This document shows positions 1 through 6,451 of a stretch of DNA of 12,646 nt, in pieces (the first letter of the stretch is position 1; the number at the start of each line of letters is the position of its first letter). Location of the stretch: NCBI GenBank assembly GCA_903907475.1, contig CAIVOB010000080.1, positions 1-12,646 of the forward strand, written 5' to 3'. Source of the DNA: Candidatus Omnitrophota bacterium. GTDB lineage: Bacteria; Omnitrophota; Gorgyraeia; Gygaellales; Profunditerraquicolaceae. Below the pieces are notes generated by a model. It worked only from the letters and a program-made list of their open reading frames with translations, ran no database searches and was not told the DNA's origin. The position numbers and the translations under genes were made by a program.

Positions 1-66
1 AAAAAGAAAACAAAATTACTTAATGTTATTGGTAGGTAACTAAAATTAGCTTGTTGGGTAAATTTT

Positions 67-456
67 ATGGGCTTTTTTAATTTATTCAAGCGCAAAGACG
101 CTCCTCCTTTAGAGCCCGTGAGAGCCAAAAGGCAAACTCCCCGTTGGAAGATCTCCGCACCGGCTAAAATAAAGTGGGAAGTAAGCCTTGATTATATTCC
201 CTGCGTGGTGGAAGATCTGAATATGAAAGGCCTTTGTTTATCTTTGTCCGAAGGAATTCCCGAAGGTTGCTTAAGCGCAAAATTATATTTTAATGAAAGG
301 TTCTTTTTTGAGATTGAATTTATTGTTATTTGGCATCAAGAAATTAATCATAAGCAGTGCTATGGTTTGAAATTTAGTAGGTTCCGCGAAGCGGATAAGG
401 AAAAGCTTTTTTTAATGATCCGGGAAGATTATTCCAGTCATTTGCAGGATCTCTAG
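67..456 (+). CDS. PilZ-domain protein, probable c-di-GMP-responsive
   Basis: This 129-residue soluble protein has the layout of a single PilZ domain, the family that binds the second messenger cyclic di-GMP. An RxxxR motif is visible at residues 22-26 (RQTPR). The second family motif, normally (D/N)xSxxG, appears as DLNMKG at 50-55, with Asn where Ser is usual. The rest alternates short hydrophobic beta strands (about 29-37, 45-50, 56-60, 70-88), ending in a charged helix (about 105-125), as expected for a PilZ barrel. No signal peptide or membrane segment is present, so it is likely cytoplasmic. The ATG is preceded by an in-frame stop at 37-39 and only a weak ribosome-binding site (GGG at 55-57). 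The altered second motif leaves ligand binding uncertain. No partner gene is visible, so the output (motility, polysaccharide, other) cannot be inferred. Confidence 0.75.
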   Translation: MGFFNLFKRKDAPPLEPVRAKRQTPRWKISAPAKIKWEVSLDYIPCVVEDLNMKGLCLSLSEGIPEGCLSAKLYFNERFFFEIEFIVIWHQEINHKQCYGLKFSRFREADKEKLFLMIREDYSSHLQDL

Positions 457-478
457 TTAAAGGATTGAAAAAATATTC

Positions 479-506
479 TTGACAAGCAATAGAAATATGT
501 TATATT
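479..506 (+). promoter_or_regulatory. Sigma-70-type promoter for the 691-6383 gene run
   Basis: A consensus -35 TTGACA (479-484) is followed after 16 nt by a -10-like TATATT (501-506). The predicted transcript start is near 513. It is the best promoter in the stretch before the exported-protein gene at 691. No alternative is visible between the hairpins and that gene. The words around the -35 (CTTGACAAGCA, 478-488) recur exactly at the atp promoter (6451-6461). Confidence 0.6.
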
Positions 507-510
507 TATG

Positions 511-526
511 GTGACAATTGAGTCAC
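511..526. promoter_or_regulatory. Palindrome at the predicted transcription start, possible operator
   Basis: GTGAC (511-515) and GTCAC (522-526) form a perfect inverted repeat around six bases (AATTGA). It lies 4 nt after the -10 box and spans the predicted start. That position would suit a repressor site. If transcription starts slightly earlier it could also fold as a 5' RNA hairpin. No regulator is known from the sequence. Confidence 0.35.
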
Positions 527-538
527 GAGGCGAGGAAG

Positions 539-568
539 CCCCAAAATGTTTTGGGGTTTTTGTTTTTT
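539..568 (+). terminator. Rho-independent terminator-like hairpin 1
   Basis: CCCCAAAA (539-546) pairs perfectly with TTTTGGGG (549-556). An almost pure T run (557-568, one G) follows. It lies only about 30 nt after the predicted promoter start, so it would end either transcripts from the PilZ gene or a very short RNA from the 479-506 promoter. Confidence 0.7.
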
Positions 569-570
569 AG

Positions 571-609
571 GCAAGGATGCCCTTTTTAAAGCAAGTATGC
601 TTTTTAAAA
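571..609. repeat. Imperfect tandem repeat of about 20 nt
   Basis: Two adjacent copies, 571-590 and 591-609, share GCAAG-N-ATGC followed by a T5AAA tail. They differ at one central base (G or T) and by a small C/T difference after ATGC. Each copy has its own small GCA/TGC hairpin. The second copy folds inside the larger terminator-like hairpin 580-623. Confidence 0.5.
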
Positions 610-623
610 AGGGTTTATTTTTT
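580..623 (+). terminator. Rho-independent terminator-like hairpin 2
   Basis: CCCTTTTT (580-587) pairs with AAAAAGGG (606-613). Inner pairing of AAAGCA (588-593) with TGCTTT (598-603) leaves a 4-nt loop and two bulged T. The run TTTATTTTTT (614-623) follows. This is a long, stable stem with a proper T tract. Confidence 0.7.
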
Positions 624-630
624 AAGACAA

Positions 631-671
631 AGACGTCTTCAACCTAAGCAGGGGAAGTCGTCTCTTTTTTT
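631..671 (+). terminator. Terminator-like hairpin 3 with a possible alternative fold, candidate attenuator
   Basis: AGACG (631-635) and CTTC (637-640) pair with GAAG (654-657) and CGTCT (659-663), with one T:T mismatch between the two blocks. Seven T follow (665-671). The same 3' arm, CGTCTC (659-664), can instead pair with GAGACG (672-677), which would break the terminator stem and sit just before the ribosome-binding site (677-684) of the next gene. Mutually exclusive pairings of this kind are typical of attenuators. No ligand or leader-peptide logic is identified. Confidence 0.5.
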
Positions 672-690
672 GAGACGGGAAAGGTAAGTA

Positions 691-1488
691 ATGAAGAAAT
701 TAAAAGTTACCTTAATGGTATTGTTAATAAGCATACTAAGCACGGGTTTCTTGTATGCTACTCCTTCGACGCTAATTTGGGCACCTTCTACGGATATTCA
801 GCCTTATAAGAAGATCCACGTGGGATATGATCTTTATGCGCCGACAAGGAGTAAGGGGTTTAACGATCAGCATAATTATGTGTTGCAGGTTTGGGGGCCG
901 ACTTTTAGCTTGTTGTCTGATAAGCCGGAAGATAATTTGTTAGGTAAAGTTTGGTCACCTTTAGGTAAAATTATGGCGGAAACCGGAGTGGATTATAAAA
1001 AAGGTTTAGGCTCTTTCTATGATTCTACTCCGTGGTATTTCCATTTTAAATTCGGAGTGCCCGAAGGAGCATATTTTAATCATATGCCGGCGATTGCTGT
1101 TGGTTGTTATGATATGGGGACAAGGGCTAATCGTACTAATAATAATCTCTGGTATGGCAGGATTGCCGAAACGCTTAATATAGGTAAGGTAAATCTGGGA
1201 CGGGTTTCGGGAGGTTATTTCGTCGGTAATGGCAAATTGCTAAGAGATAAAGTCGGCTCGCGTGATAATGCCGGGCCACTTATCGCTTGGGAACGTACGA
1301 TGTCAGAGATTAGCGATAAGTTGTGGTTGTGCGTGGATTATCAAGGAACCCAATCTTCTTATGGGGCTTTGAATGCTGGTTTTGCCTGGAGCTTTACCAA
1401 GGATATTTCGGCGCTACTGGCTTACGATATTTATAACAATCGGAACTTAACTAAGACAGTGACTTTTCAACTTGATGTTAATTTTTAG
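691..1488 (+). CDS. Exported outer-membrane beta-barrel-like protein of unknown function
   Basis: The 265-residue product starts with a clear signal peptide: Lys residues at 2, 3 and 5, a hydrophobic core (6-20) and a likely cleavage after Ala23 (LYA|T). The mature part is rich in Gly, Tyr, Trp and Asn, with alternating hydrophobic/polar stretches (for example around 165-180, 212-245 and 255-265). It ends in a phenylalanine (FQLDVNF), as outer-membrane barrels recognised by BamA commonly do. At about 240 mature residues it is too small for a TonB-dependent receptor and would be a small porin-like barrel. It is not a family I recognise by name. GGGAAAGG (677-684) is a good ribosome-binding site. 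It lies 32 nt before the ammonium-channel gene and probably shares its transcript, so a role in letting small nitrogen solutes across the outer membrane is possible but only inferred from position. Confidence 0.65.
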   Translation: MKKLKVTLMVLLISILSTGFLYATPSTLIWAPSTDIQPYKKIHVGYDLYAPTRSKGFNDQHNYVLQVWGPTFSLLSDKPEDNLLGKVWSPLGKIMAETGVDYKKGLGSFYDSTPWYFHFKFGVPEGAYFNHMPAIAVGCYDMGTRANRTNNNLWYGRIAETLNIGKVNLGRVSGGYFVGNGKLLRDKVGSRDNAGPLIAWERTMSEISDKLWLCVDYQGTQSSYGALNAGFAWSFTKDISALLAYDIYNNRNLTKTVTFQLDVNF

Positions 1489-1520
1489 TTTTTTGCTGGT
1501 ATAATAAAAGGAGTTTAAAT

Positions 1521-2750
1521 ATGATAAATTCTGGCGATACAGCGTGGGTTTTAGTTTCTGCAGCTTTGGTGCTACTTATGACTCCGGCTTTAGCGTTTTT
1601 TTACGGAGGGATGGTACGGCGGAAAAATGTTTTAAGTGTTTTGATGCAATGTTTTATTGTGATGTGTGTTTTAAGCCTCCATTGGGTATTGATTGGTTAT
1701 AGCCTTTCTTTTGCTCCGGCAAAAGGATTTTGGGGAGGTTTTGCTTGGCTAGGTTTACGGGGAGTGGGCTTAGAACCCTATGCAGATTACGCCGCGACGA
1801 TTCCGCATCAAGCATTTATGATTTTTCAATGCATGTTTGCGATTATTACTCCGGCTTTAATCATTGGGGCTTTTGCGGAAAGAATGAAATTTTCCGCGTT
1901 TCTTATTTTTACTCTGCTTTGGGCGACATTTGTTTATGCCCCGCTTTGTCATTGGGTCTGGGGGATTGGAGGATTTTTGCGTGATTTAGGCGCTTTGGAT
2001 TTTGCCGGCGGCACGGTGGTGCATATTAATGCCGGGATTGCCGCTTTAATAACGGCGATTATTTTAGGTAGGCGTACCAATCTTGATAAAAATATTCCCA
2101 CTCCGCATAATATGCCTTTTGTAGTTTTAGGGACCGGTTTATTATGGTTTGGTTGGTTTGGATTTAATGCCGGAAGCGCTTTAGCGGCAAATGGTTTGGC
2201 AGTTAATGCGTTTGTGGTTACTAATACCGCAGCAGCAGCGGCGGGTTTAAGCTGGGCGCTTATTGAATGGTTGCACAATGGTAAGCCGACAATCTTTGGT
2301 TTATGCTCGGGAGCGGTTGCGGGCTTAGTAGCGATCACTCCTGCGGCTGGATATGTGAGCGTCATTCCGGCAATTATTATTGGGTTATTGGTAAGCGTGT
2401 TTTGCTTTATCGCGGTTACGGTGATTAAGCCTAAATTCGGCTATGATGATTCTCTCGATGCGTTTGGAGTGCATTGCGTGGGCGGTATTTGGGGGGCTTT
2501 AGCGACCGGGTTATTCGCGTCTAAAGCGGTAAATGCCGCAGGCGCGAATGGATTGTTTTTCGGGAATCCAAAACAGTTTTTAGTGCAATTAGCCGCGGTA
2601 GTGGTGACGATACTTTTCACGGGAATTATGACGACGATTATTTATAAAATAGTTGATTTACTGGTTGGCGTGAGGGTAGATGAGAAATCCGAACTTATGG
2701 GCTTGGATTTGACGCAGCATCGTGAGAGAGCGTATACAATTCTGGAATAA
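1521..2750 (+). CDS. amt: Ammonium channel of the Amt/Mep/Rh family
   Basis: This 409-residue membrane protein conducts ammonium across the inner membrane, normally as a trimer. It has about eleven hydrophobic segments. Family signatures are intact: early [28 protein letters not shown] with Asp160 and pore His168, [10 protein letters not shown] near 210, and [10 protein letters not shown] with the second pore His318. The cytoplasmic tail near the C-terminus ([12 protein letters not shown]) is the region that contacts PII in relatives; the usual Gly after His is Arg here. Unlike E. coli AmtB there is no cleaved signal sequence. AAAGGAG (1507-1513) lies 7 nt before the ATG. The next gene, 14 nt downstream, encodes PII, the classic amtB-glnK pairing in which PII plugs the channel when nitrogen is plentiful. 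The gene also carries several spurious overlapping open frames. Confidence 0.96.
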   Translation: MINSGDTAWVLVSAALVLLMTPALAFFYGGMVRRKNVLSVLMQCFIVMCVLSLHWVLIGYSLSFAPAKGFWGGFAWLGLRGVGLEPYADYAATIPHQAFMIFQCMFAIITPALIIGAFAERMKFSAFLIFTLLWATFVYAPLCHWVWGIGGFLRDLGALDFAGGTVVHINAGIAALITAIILGRRTNLDKNIPTPHNMPFVVLGTGLLWFGWFGFNAGSALAANGLAVNAFVVTNTAAAAAGLSWALIEWLHNGKPTIFGLCSGAVAGLVAITPAAGYVSVIPAIIIGLLVSVFCFIAVTVIKPKFGYDDSLDAFGVHCVGGIWGALATGLFASKAVNAAGANGLFFGNPKQFLVQLAAVVVTILFTGIMTTIIYKIVDLLVGVRVDEKSELMGLDLTQHRERAYTILE

Positions 2751-2764
2751 ACTGGAGGTGGAAA

Positions 2765-3106
2765 ATGAAATTAATTATTGCGATTATTCAACCGGATAGG
2801 TTGGAGGCGGTTAAGGAACAGTTATATGCGGTAGCGGTAAATTTAATTACGGTGAGCGAAGTTTTGGGCCATGGCCGTCAAAAAGGGGTCACGGAAATTT
2901 ATCGCGGGGCAAAGGAAACCGGAAATTTATTGCGGAAAATTAGGTTAGAAATTGCCGTAAATGATAATTTTGCGGAGCCGACAATTAAAGCGATTATTAG
3001 CGGCGCGAAAACCGGAGAGACCGGTGACGGAAAGATTTTTGTTTTAGATTTGAAGGAGTGTATAAGGATTCGCACGGAAGAGCGTGGGACATCAGCAATC
3101 GGATAA
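2765..3106 (+). CDS. glnK: PII nitrogen signal protein (GlnK/GlnB family) with Glu at position 51
   Basis: The 113-residue product is a full-length PII protein, a trimeric sensor of 2-oxoglutarate and ATP/ADP that controls Amt channels and nitrogen enzymes. Family blocks present are the N-terminal strand (KLIIAIIQP), the T-loop start [13 protein letters not shown] (37-49), [11 protein letters not shown], and the C-terminal nucleotide-binding IRIRTEERG. Arg47, which enters the channel in the E. coli AmtB-GlnK complex, and Lys58 are kept. Residue 51, the uridylylated tyrosine of enterobacterial PII, is Glu, and position 49, phosphorylated Ser in cyanobacteria, is Ala. The T-loop ETGNLLRKI also departs from the usual YVVDFLPKV-like sequence. 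GGAGGTG (2754-2760) is a strong ribosome-binding site. Position between amt and glutamine synthetase favours GlnK over GlnB. The symbol is assigned by context. Confidence 0.93.
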   Translation: MKLIIAIIQPDRLEAVKEQLYAVAVNLITVSEVLGHGRQKGVTEIYRGAKETGNLLRKIRLEIAVNDNFAEPTIKAIISGAKTGETGDGKIFVLDLKECIRIRTEERGTSAIG

Positions 3107-3121
3107 AGTTTTTTTTAGTTT

Positions 3122-3130
3122 AAAGGAGGA
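3122..3130 (+). promoter_or_regulatory. Ribosome-binding site that fixes the glutamine synthetase start
   Basis: AAAGGAGGA sits 4 nt before ATG 3135. The open frame extends upstream to a GTG at 3084, inside the PII gene, but that codon has no comparable site and would add 17 residues unlike the family. The ATG at 3135 is therefore taken as the start. Confidence 0.8.
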
Positions 3131-3134
3131 AGAG

Positions 3135-5330
3135 ATGAGCGTCAGGCAAAAAGCGTTGTTTAAAATTAAAAGCATTAAGCTGGAGAAGGTGGATTTACCG
3201 CGTAAGGTGTCTACTTATTTCGGGGAAAATATTTTTAGCTCCGAAACCATGAGTGAGCATATTTCTAAGGCTACTTTCGCCGCTTTTCAAGCTTGGATCT
3301 TAGACGGAAAAACTATTACCCTGGAGCAGGCCAATGAGATTGCTAATGCCATGAAGGACTGGGCGCTTGCCAAAGGTGCCTCTTACTATACGCATTGGTT
3401 CCAGCCGATGACCGGTTTAACCGCCGAAAAACACGACAGCTTTATCTCGTTTGTCGAACCGGGTAAGGTGATTGAAAAGTTCTCCGGTAATAAGCTCATC
3501 CAAGGAGAACCGGATGCTTCCAGTTTTCCTTCCGGAGGAATTCGCGCTACTTTTGAAGCCCGTGGTTACACCGCCTGGGATCCTTCCAGCCCCGCTTTTA
3601 TCATTGAAAGCGCTCTGGGTAAAACCTTATGTATCCCCACGATCTTTATCTCCTACCACGGAGAAGCTTTGGATAAAAAGCTTCCGCTCCTGCGTTCCGA
3701 TGAAGCTTTAAATAAATCCGCGGTGGCGTTATTAAAATTATTCGGCCATAAAAATACTAAAAAAGTCATCTCAACCTGCGGCGCGGAGCAGGAGTATTTC
3801 TTAATTGATAAGAATTACTATAACCTGCGCCAGGATTTAATCATGACCGGGAGAACTCTAATCGGCGCTCCCAGCCCGAAAGGCCAGCAGTTAGAAGATC
3901 AGTATTTTGGCACGATTAAAGAGCGGGTAGTAAACTTTATGTTTGAAGTCGCCCAGGAAGCTTATAAATTAGGTATTCCGGTTATGACGCGGCATAACGA
4001 AGTTGCTCCGCATCAATATGAATTCGCTCCGATCTTTGAGGAGTCTAACATCGCCGCCGACCATAACCAGCTGCTTATGGAGCTTATGAAAAAGATCGCC
4101 TTAAAGCATGAGATGGTCTGTTTGTTGCATGAAAAACCTTTTGCCGGAATTAACGGCAGTGGTAAACATCTGAACTGGTCTTTAGCCGATGATCAGGGTA
4201 ATAACCTGCTTAACCCCGGCCAAACTCCGGAAGATAACCTGCAATTCTTAGCGGTCCTTGTGGCAGTCTTAAGAGCGGTCTATCTGCATGGAGATCTCTT
4301 GCGTGCGGCAGTCGCCTTAGCCGGTAATGAACATCGCCTGGGAGCCAATGAAGCACCACCGGCGATTATGAGTGTCTTTTTAGGGGAGCAGTTAACGGAC
4401 CTCCTAGATACTTTAGAGAAGGGAGTTAAAGCGAAAGTCTCCAAACAAGATATTGTTGATTTAGGGATTGCCCGTTTACCGAAATTTAATAAAGATTCTA
4501 CCGACAGGAATCGCACTTCGCCTTTTGCTTTTACGGGCGCTAAGTTTGAGTTCCGCGCCGTAGGTTCCTCGCAGAATATCTCTACTCCGATTACAATTGT
4601 TAATACCATTATTGCCGAGAGCTTAGATTATGTCGCGGAAGAAATTAAAAAAACAACTGCCACGGGAAAAGATTTTAATTCCGCGGTTTTAAAAGTTATT
4701 AGCGCGATTGCCAAAGATACCAAAGACATTCGTTTTGAAGGCAATAATTATGCCCCCGAGTGGCTTAAGGAAGCTAAGAAAAGAGGCCTGCCGAACGTCG
4801 CTTCTACTTACGAAGCCCTAGAAGCCCTAACGAAAAAAGAGAATATTTCTTTGTTTGAAAAGTATAAAGTTTTTTCCAAAGAAGAGCTCATTGCCCGATA
4901 TCATATCTGGGTGCATACGTATAATCTACTTTTGGAGATTGAAGCGCAGACTTTAAATGAAATGGTTAATGCTTCGGTCGTTCCTGCCGGATATAAGTAT
5001 GAAAAGTTACTCGCGGGGACTTTGGATGAATTAGTGCGATTAAAAAAGAGCGCCGGCTTAAAGATTAATGCGGCGGCATTGCAAGATAAGAAAAAGCATT
5101 TAAGTGAGGTGGTCTCGAAAATTTATTATGTGCGCCATAACGCTGAAAGTATGGTAGAATTACTTAGCAAAGCTAAAACTTTGAGCAACGAAAAACGCGC
5201 GCAGCTTTATTTTCAGGAATTAAAACCCTTAATGGAACATATTCGTAAACATGCGGATGAACTTGAAGGGGTAGTTTCCGACGATGCTTGGGATTTACCG
5301 AAATACCGGGAGATGTTGTTCATAAAGTAG
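3135..5330 (+). CDS. glnN: Type III glutamine synthetase (GSIII)
   Basis: The 731-residue enzyme joins ammonium to glutamate using ATP to make glutamine in the cytoplasm. Its length and sequence identify the large GSIII class (about 700-730 residues) rather than the common GSI of about 470. Characteristic blocks are the N-terminal segment with VSTYFGENIFS, GSGKHLNWS at 341-349 (ATP/glutamate site region), NEHRLGANEAPP at 398-409, and DRNRTSPFAFTG from 457 leading into KFEFRAVGSS. The C-terminal 150-200 residues are helical and charged. GSIII lacks the adenylylation loop control of GSI, so regulation through PII or transcription is more likely; this is inference. The gene follows PII by 28 nt. 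Codons in the first two thirds end in C more often than in the neighbouring genes. Confidence 0.96.
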   Translation: MSVRQKALFKIKSIKLEKVDLPRKVSTYFGENIFSSETMSEHISKATFAAFQAWILDGKTITLEQANEIANAMKDWALAKGASYYTHWFQPMTGLTAEKHDSFISFVEPGKVIEKFSGNKLIQGEPDASSFPSGGIRATFEARGYTAWDPSSPAFIIESALGKTLCIPTIFISYHGEALDKKLPLLRSDEALNKSAVALLKLFGHKNTKKVISTCGAEQEYFLIDKNYYNLRQDLIMTGRTLIGAPSPKGQQLEDQYFGTIKERVVNFMFEVAQEAYKLGIPVMTRHNEVAPHQYEFAPIFEESNIAADHNQLLMELMKKIALKHEMVCLLHEKPFAGINGSGKHLNWSLADDQGNNLLNPGQTPEDNLQFLAVLVAVLRAVYLHGDLLRAAVALAGNEHRLGANEAPPAIMSVFLGEQLTDLLDTLEKGVKAKVSKQDIVDLGIARLPKFNKDSTDRNRTSPFAFTGAKFEFRAVGSSQNISTPITIVNTIIAESLDYVAEEIKKTTATGKDFNSAVLKVISAIAKDTKDIRFEGNNYAPEWLKEAKKRGLPNVASTYEALEALTKKENISLFEKYKVFSKEELIARYHIWVHTYNLLLEIEAQTLNEMVNASVVPAGYKYEKLLAGTLDELVRLKKSAGLKINAAALQDKKKHLSEVVSKIYYVRHNAESMVELLSKAKTLSNEKRAQLYFQELKPLMEHIRKHADELEGVVSDDAWDLPKYREMLFIK

Positions 5331-5350
5331 GCACCTTAAATAAATTAAAC

Positions 5351-5357
5351 AGGGGAG
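5351..5357 (+). promoter_or_regulatory. Ribosome-binding site that selects the exbB start
   Basis: AGGGGAG ends 1 nt before an ATG at 5359 and 7 nt before an in-frame ATG at 5365. Normal spacing favours 5365, which removes two residues (Met-Leu) from the longest frame. Confidence 0.65.
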
Positions 5358-5364
5358 AATGTTA

Positions 5365-5982
5365 ATGAATATCTGGCAATTGATTAAAGTCGGCGGATTC
5401 ACGATGGTTGTTCTACTTGGCGCGTCAATCGTGTCGATTGCAATTATTCTAGAGAGAATCATTACTTATCGTTCTAAATCTAAAATCAAAAGAAAAGATT
5501 TTATGTTAAAGATCCGCAAAGAATTAAAGAAGGAAAATTTAAATTCGTTAACTAAAATTTGCCAAGAAACAAACGCGCCTTTTGTTCAAGTAGTTTATGC
5601 AGGGTTAAGTTTTTCTCATTATAGTGAAAAAGAGATTTCCAATAATATGGAGCGGCAGATTATTGTGGAGACTACTGCTTTAGAGCGTTTTACTTCTATA
5701 ATTGGCACTATTGGTAGTGTTGCGGTTTACGTGGGATTATTTGGAACAGTTTTAGGAATAATTCGTGCTTTTCATGATATTGCTGCCAGTGGCTCCGGGG
5801 GAATTAGTGTTGTGATTAGCGGGATTTCGGAGGCTTTAGCTTGTACTGCGGCAGGGCTGTGTGTGGCGGTTCCGGCAGTAATAGCCTATAACTATTTTAT
5901 GAAAAAAATCGATGATTTTGTTAAGGACATGGAGTTGGCGGCCTCAGAAACTATGGATTTGATTAGTGGTTTAAAAAAATGA
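5365..5982 (+). CDS. exbB: ExbB/TolQ/MotA-family proton-channel protein
   Basis: The product (205 residues from ATG 5365) is an inner-membrane subunit of a proton-driven motor of the ExbB-ExbD/TolQ-TolR type. Three hydrophobic segments are visible: about 9-31, 113-136 and 148-175, separated by a long cytoplasmic region (32-110), the standard ExbB topology. Signature stretches are GLFGTVLGIIRAF (124-136) and SEALACTAAGLCVAVPAV (155-172). Thr128 and Thr161 match the two pore threonines expected for the family. The stop codon overlaps the ExbD start by 4 nt, so the two are translationally coupled. The sequence alone does not separate ExbB from TolQ, and no TonB or TolA gene is present to decide. 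It begins 34 nt after GSIII with no terminator between, so it probably shares that transcript. Confidence 0.85.
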   Translation: MNIWQLIKVGGFTMVVLLGASIVSIAIILERIITYRSKSKIKRKDFMLKIRKELKKENLNSLTKICQETNAPFVQVVYAGLSFSHYSEKEISNNMERQIIVETTALERFTSIIGTIGSVAVYVGLFGTVLGIIRAFHDIAASGSGGISVVISGISEALACTAAGLCVAVPAVIAYNYFMKKIDDFVKDMELAASETMDLISGLKK

Positions 5983-6383
5983 GATCTCCGGTTAAAAGAC
6001 AGAAGCTCATCGCGGAAATTAATATTACTCCATTTACAGATGTGATCTTAGTGCTCTTAATCATTTTTATGATTACTACTCCGCTTATTCTGCAGTCTAA
6101 TATTCAAGTGAATCTTCCCAGTTCCAGCACCGGAAAACCCTTAGAAGTAGCCCGACAGATTAGCGTCATGATTACTAACGAAGGCTTAATTTATTTAGAT
6201 GATAAACTTGCTTCTAAAAAAATGCTTAAAGCGGATGTTGGCCGATTACATCAAGTGCATCCGGATTTAGAGGTGATTTTATTTTCTGATCGCATGGTGA
6301 GATTCAAGGATATTGTCGGCTTGTTAGATATTTTTAATGAATTAGGGATAAAAAATTTAAATATTGCCACCAAAACTGAATAA
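5979..6383 (+). CDS. exbD: ExbD/TolR-family motor protein
   Basis: This 134-residue protein is the partner of the preceding ExbB-like subunit. A short basic N-terminus is followed by one membrane helix (about 20-41) opening with INITPFTDVILVLLIIFM. Asp21 is the family's proton-carrying aspartate. The remaining part (about 45-130) is a small periplasmic alpha/beta domain. Start ATG overlaps the exbB stop (ATGA). In relatives the pair uses the proton gradient to energise TonB or Tol-Pal, but no TonB, TolA, TolB or Pal gene occurs here. The stop codon TAA (6381-6383) is the first three bases of a perfect 26-bp inverted repeat, so the repeat may have set the present C-terminus. Confidence 0.87.
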   Translation: MRSPVKRQKLIAEINITPFTDVILVLLIIFMITTPLILQSNIQVNLPSSSTGKPLEVARQISVMITNEGLIYLDDKLASKKMLKADVGRLHQVHPDLEVILFSDRMVRFKDIVGLLDIFNELGIKNLNIATKTE

Positions 6384-6449
6384 TTAGGGACAGACACTAT
6401 TTATTTTTAAGGTACAACTATATAAATAAATAGTGTCTGTCCCTAATTA
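6381..6449. repeat. Perfect 26-bp inverted repeat with 17-nt loop, REP- or MITE-like
   Basis: Left arm 6381-6406 and right arm 6424-6449 are exact reverse complements; the loop is 6407-6423. Each arm contains GGGACAGACAC or its complement GTGTCTGTCCC. The element overlaps the exbD stop codon and ends 2 nt before the -35 box of the atp promoter. No T run follows, so it is not a standard terminator, though such a stem would block 3' exonucleases and could separate the two operons. I recall similar GGGACAGACAC palindromes near IS200/RAYT-type transposases in several phyla. No transposase is present here, and this link was not checked. Confidence 0.75.
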
Positions 6450-6451
6450 AC

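Noticed and set aside
1-66. C-terminal tail of an upstream gene
   Set aside because: All three plus frames hit stops by position 43 and the few residues available match nothing recognisable, so no partial gene can be supported.
508-570. 20-codon frame starting at ATG 508
   Set aside because: It starts upstream of the predicted transcript start, has no ribosome-binding site and ends within a terminator T run.
1497-1505. TGGTATAAT, a perfect extended -10 just before amt
   Set aside because: Transcription would start near 1512, removing the ribosome-binding site at 1507-1513, and there is no -35 at proper spacing. Probably chance in AT-rich DNA.
1949-2365. 138-codon minus-strand frame opposite amt
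   Set aside because: It lies wholly inside a clear membrane-channel gene, gives a low-complexity Pro/Ala/Lys-rich product and has no family resemblance; it is a shadow of amt codon bias. The minus-strand frames opposite GSIII, atpB, atpF, atpG and atpD are rejected for the same reason.
3084-3134. GTG start extending GSIII by 17 residues into the PII gene
   Set aside because: It has no ribosome-binding site, while ATG 3135 has AAAGGAGGA at good spacing and begins where GSIII proteins normally do.
6381-6449. Palindrome as the rho-independent terminator of exbD
   Set aside because: No T run follows either arm, and the stem is far longer and AT-richer than a normal terminator.
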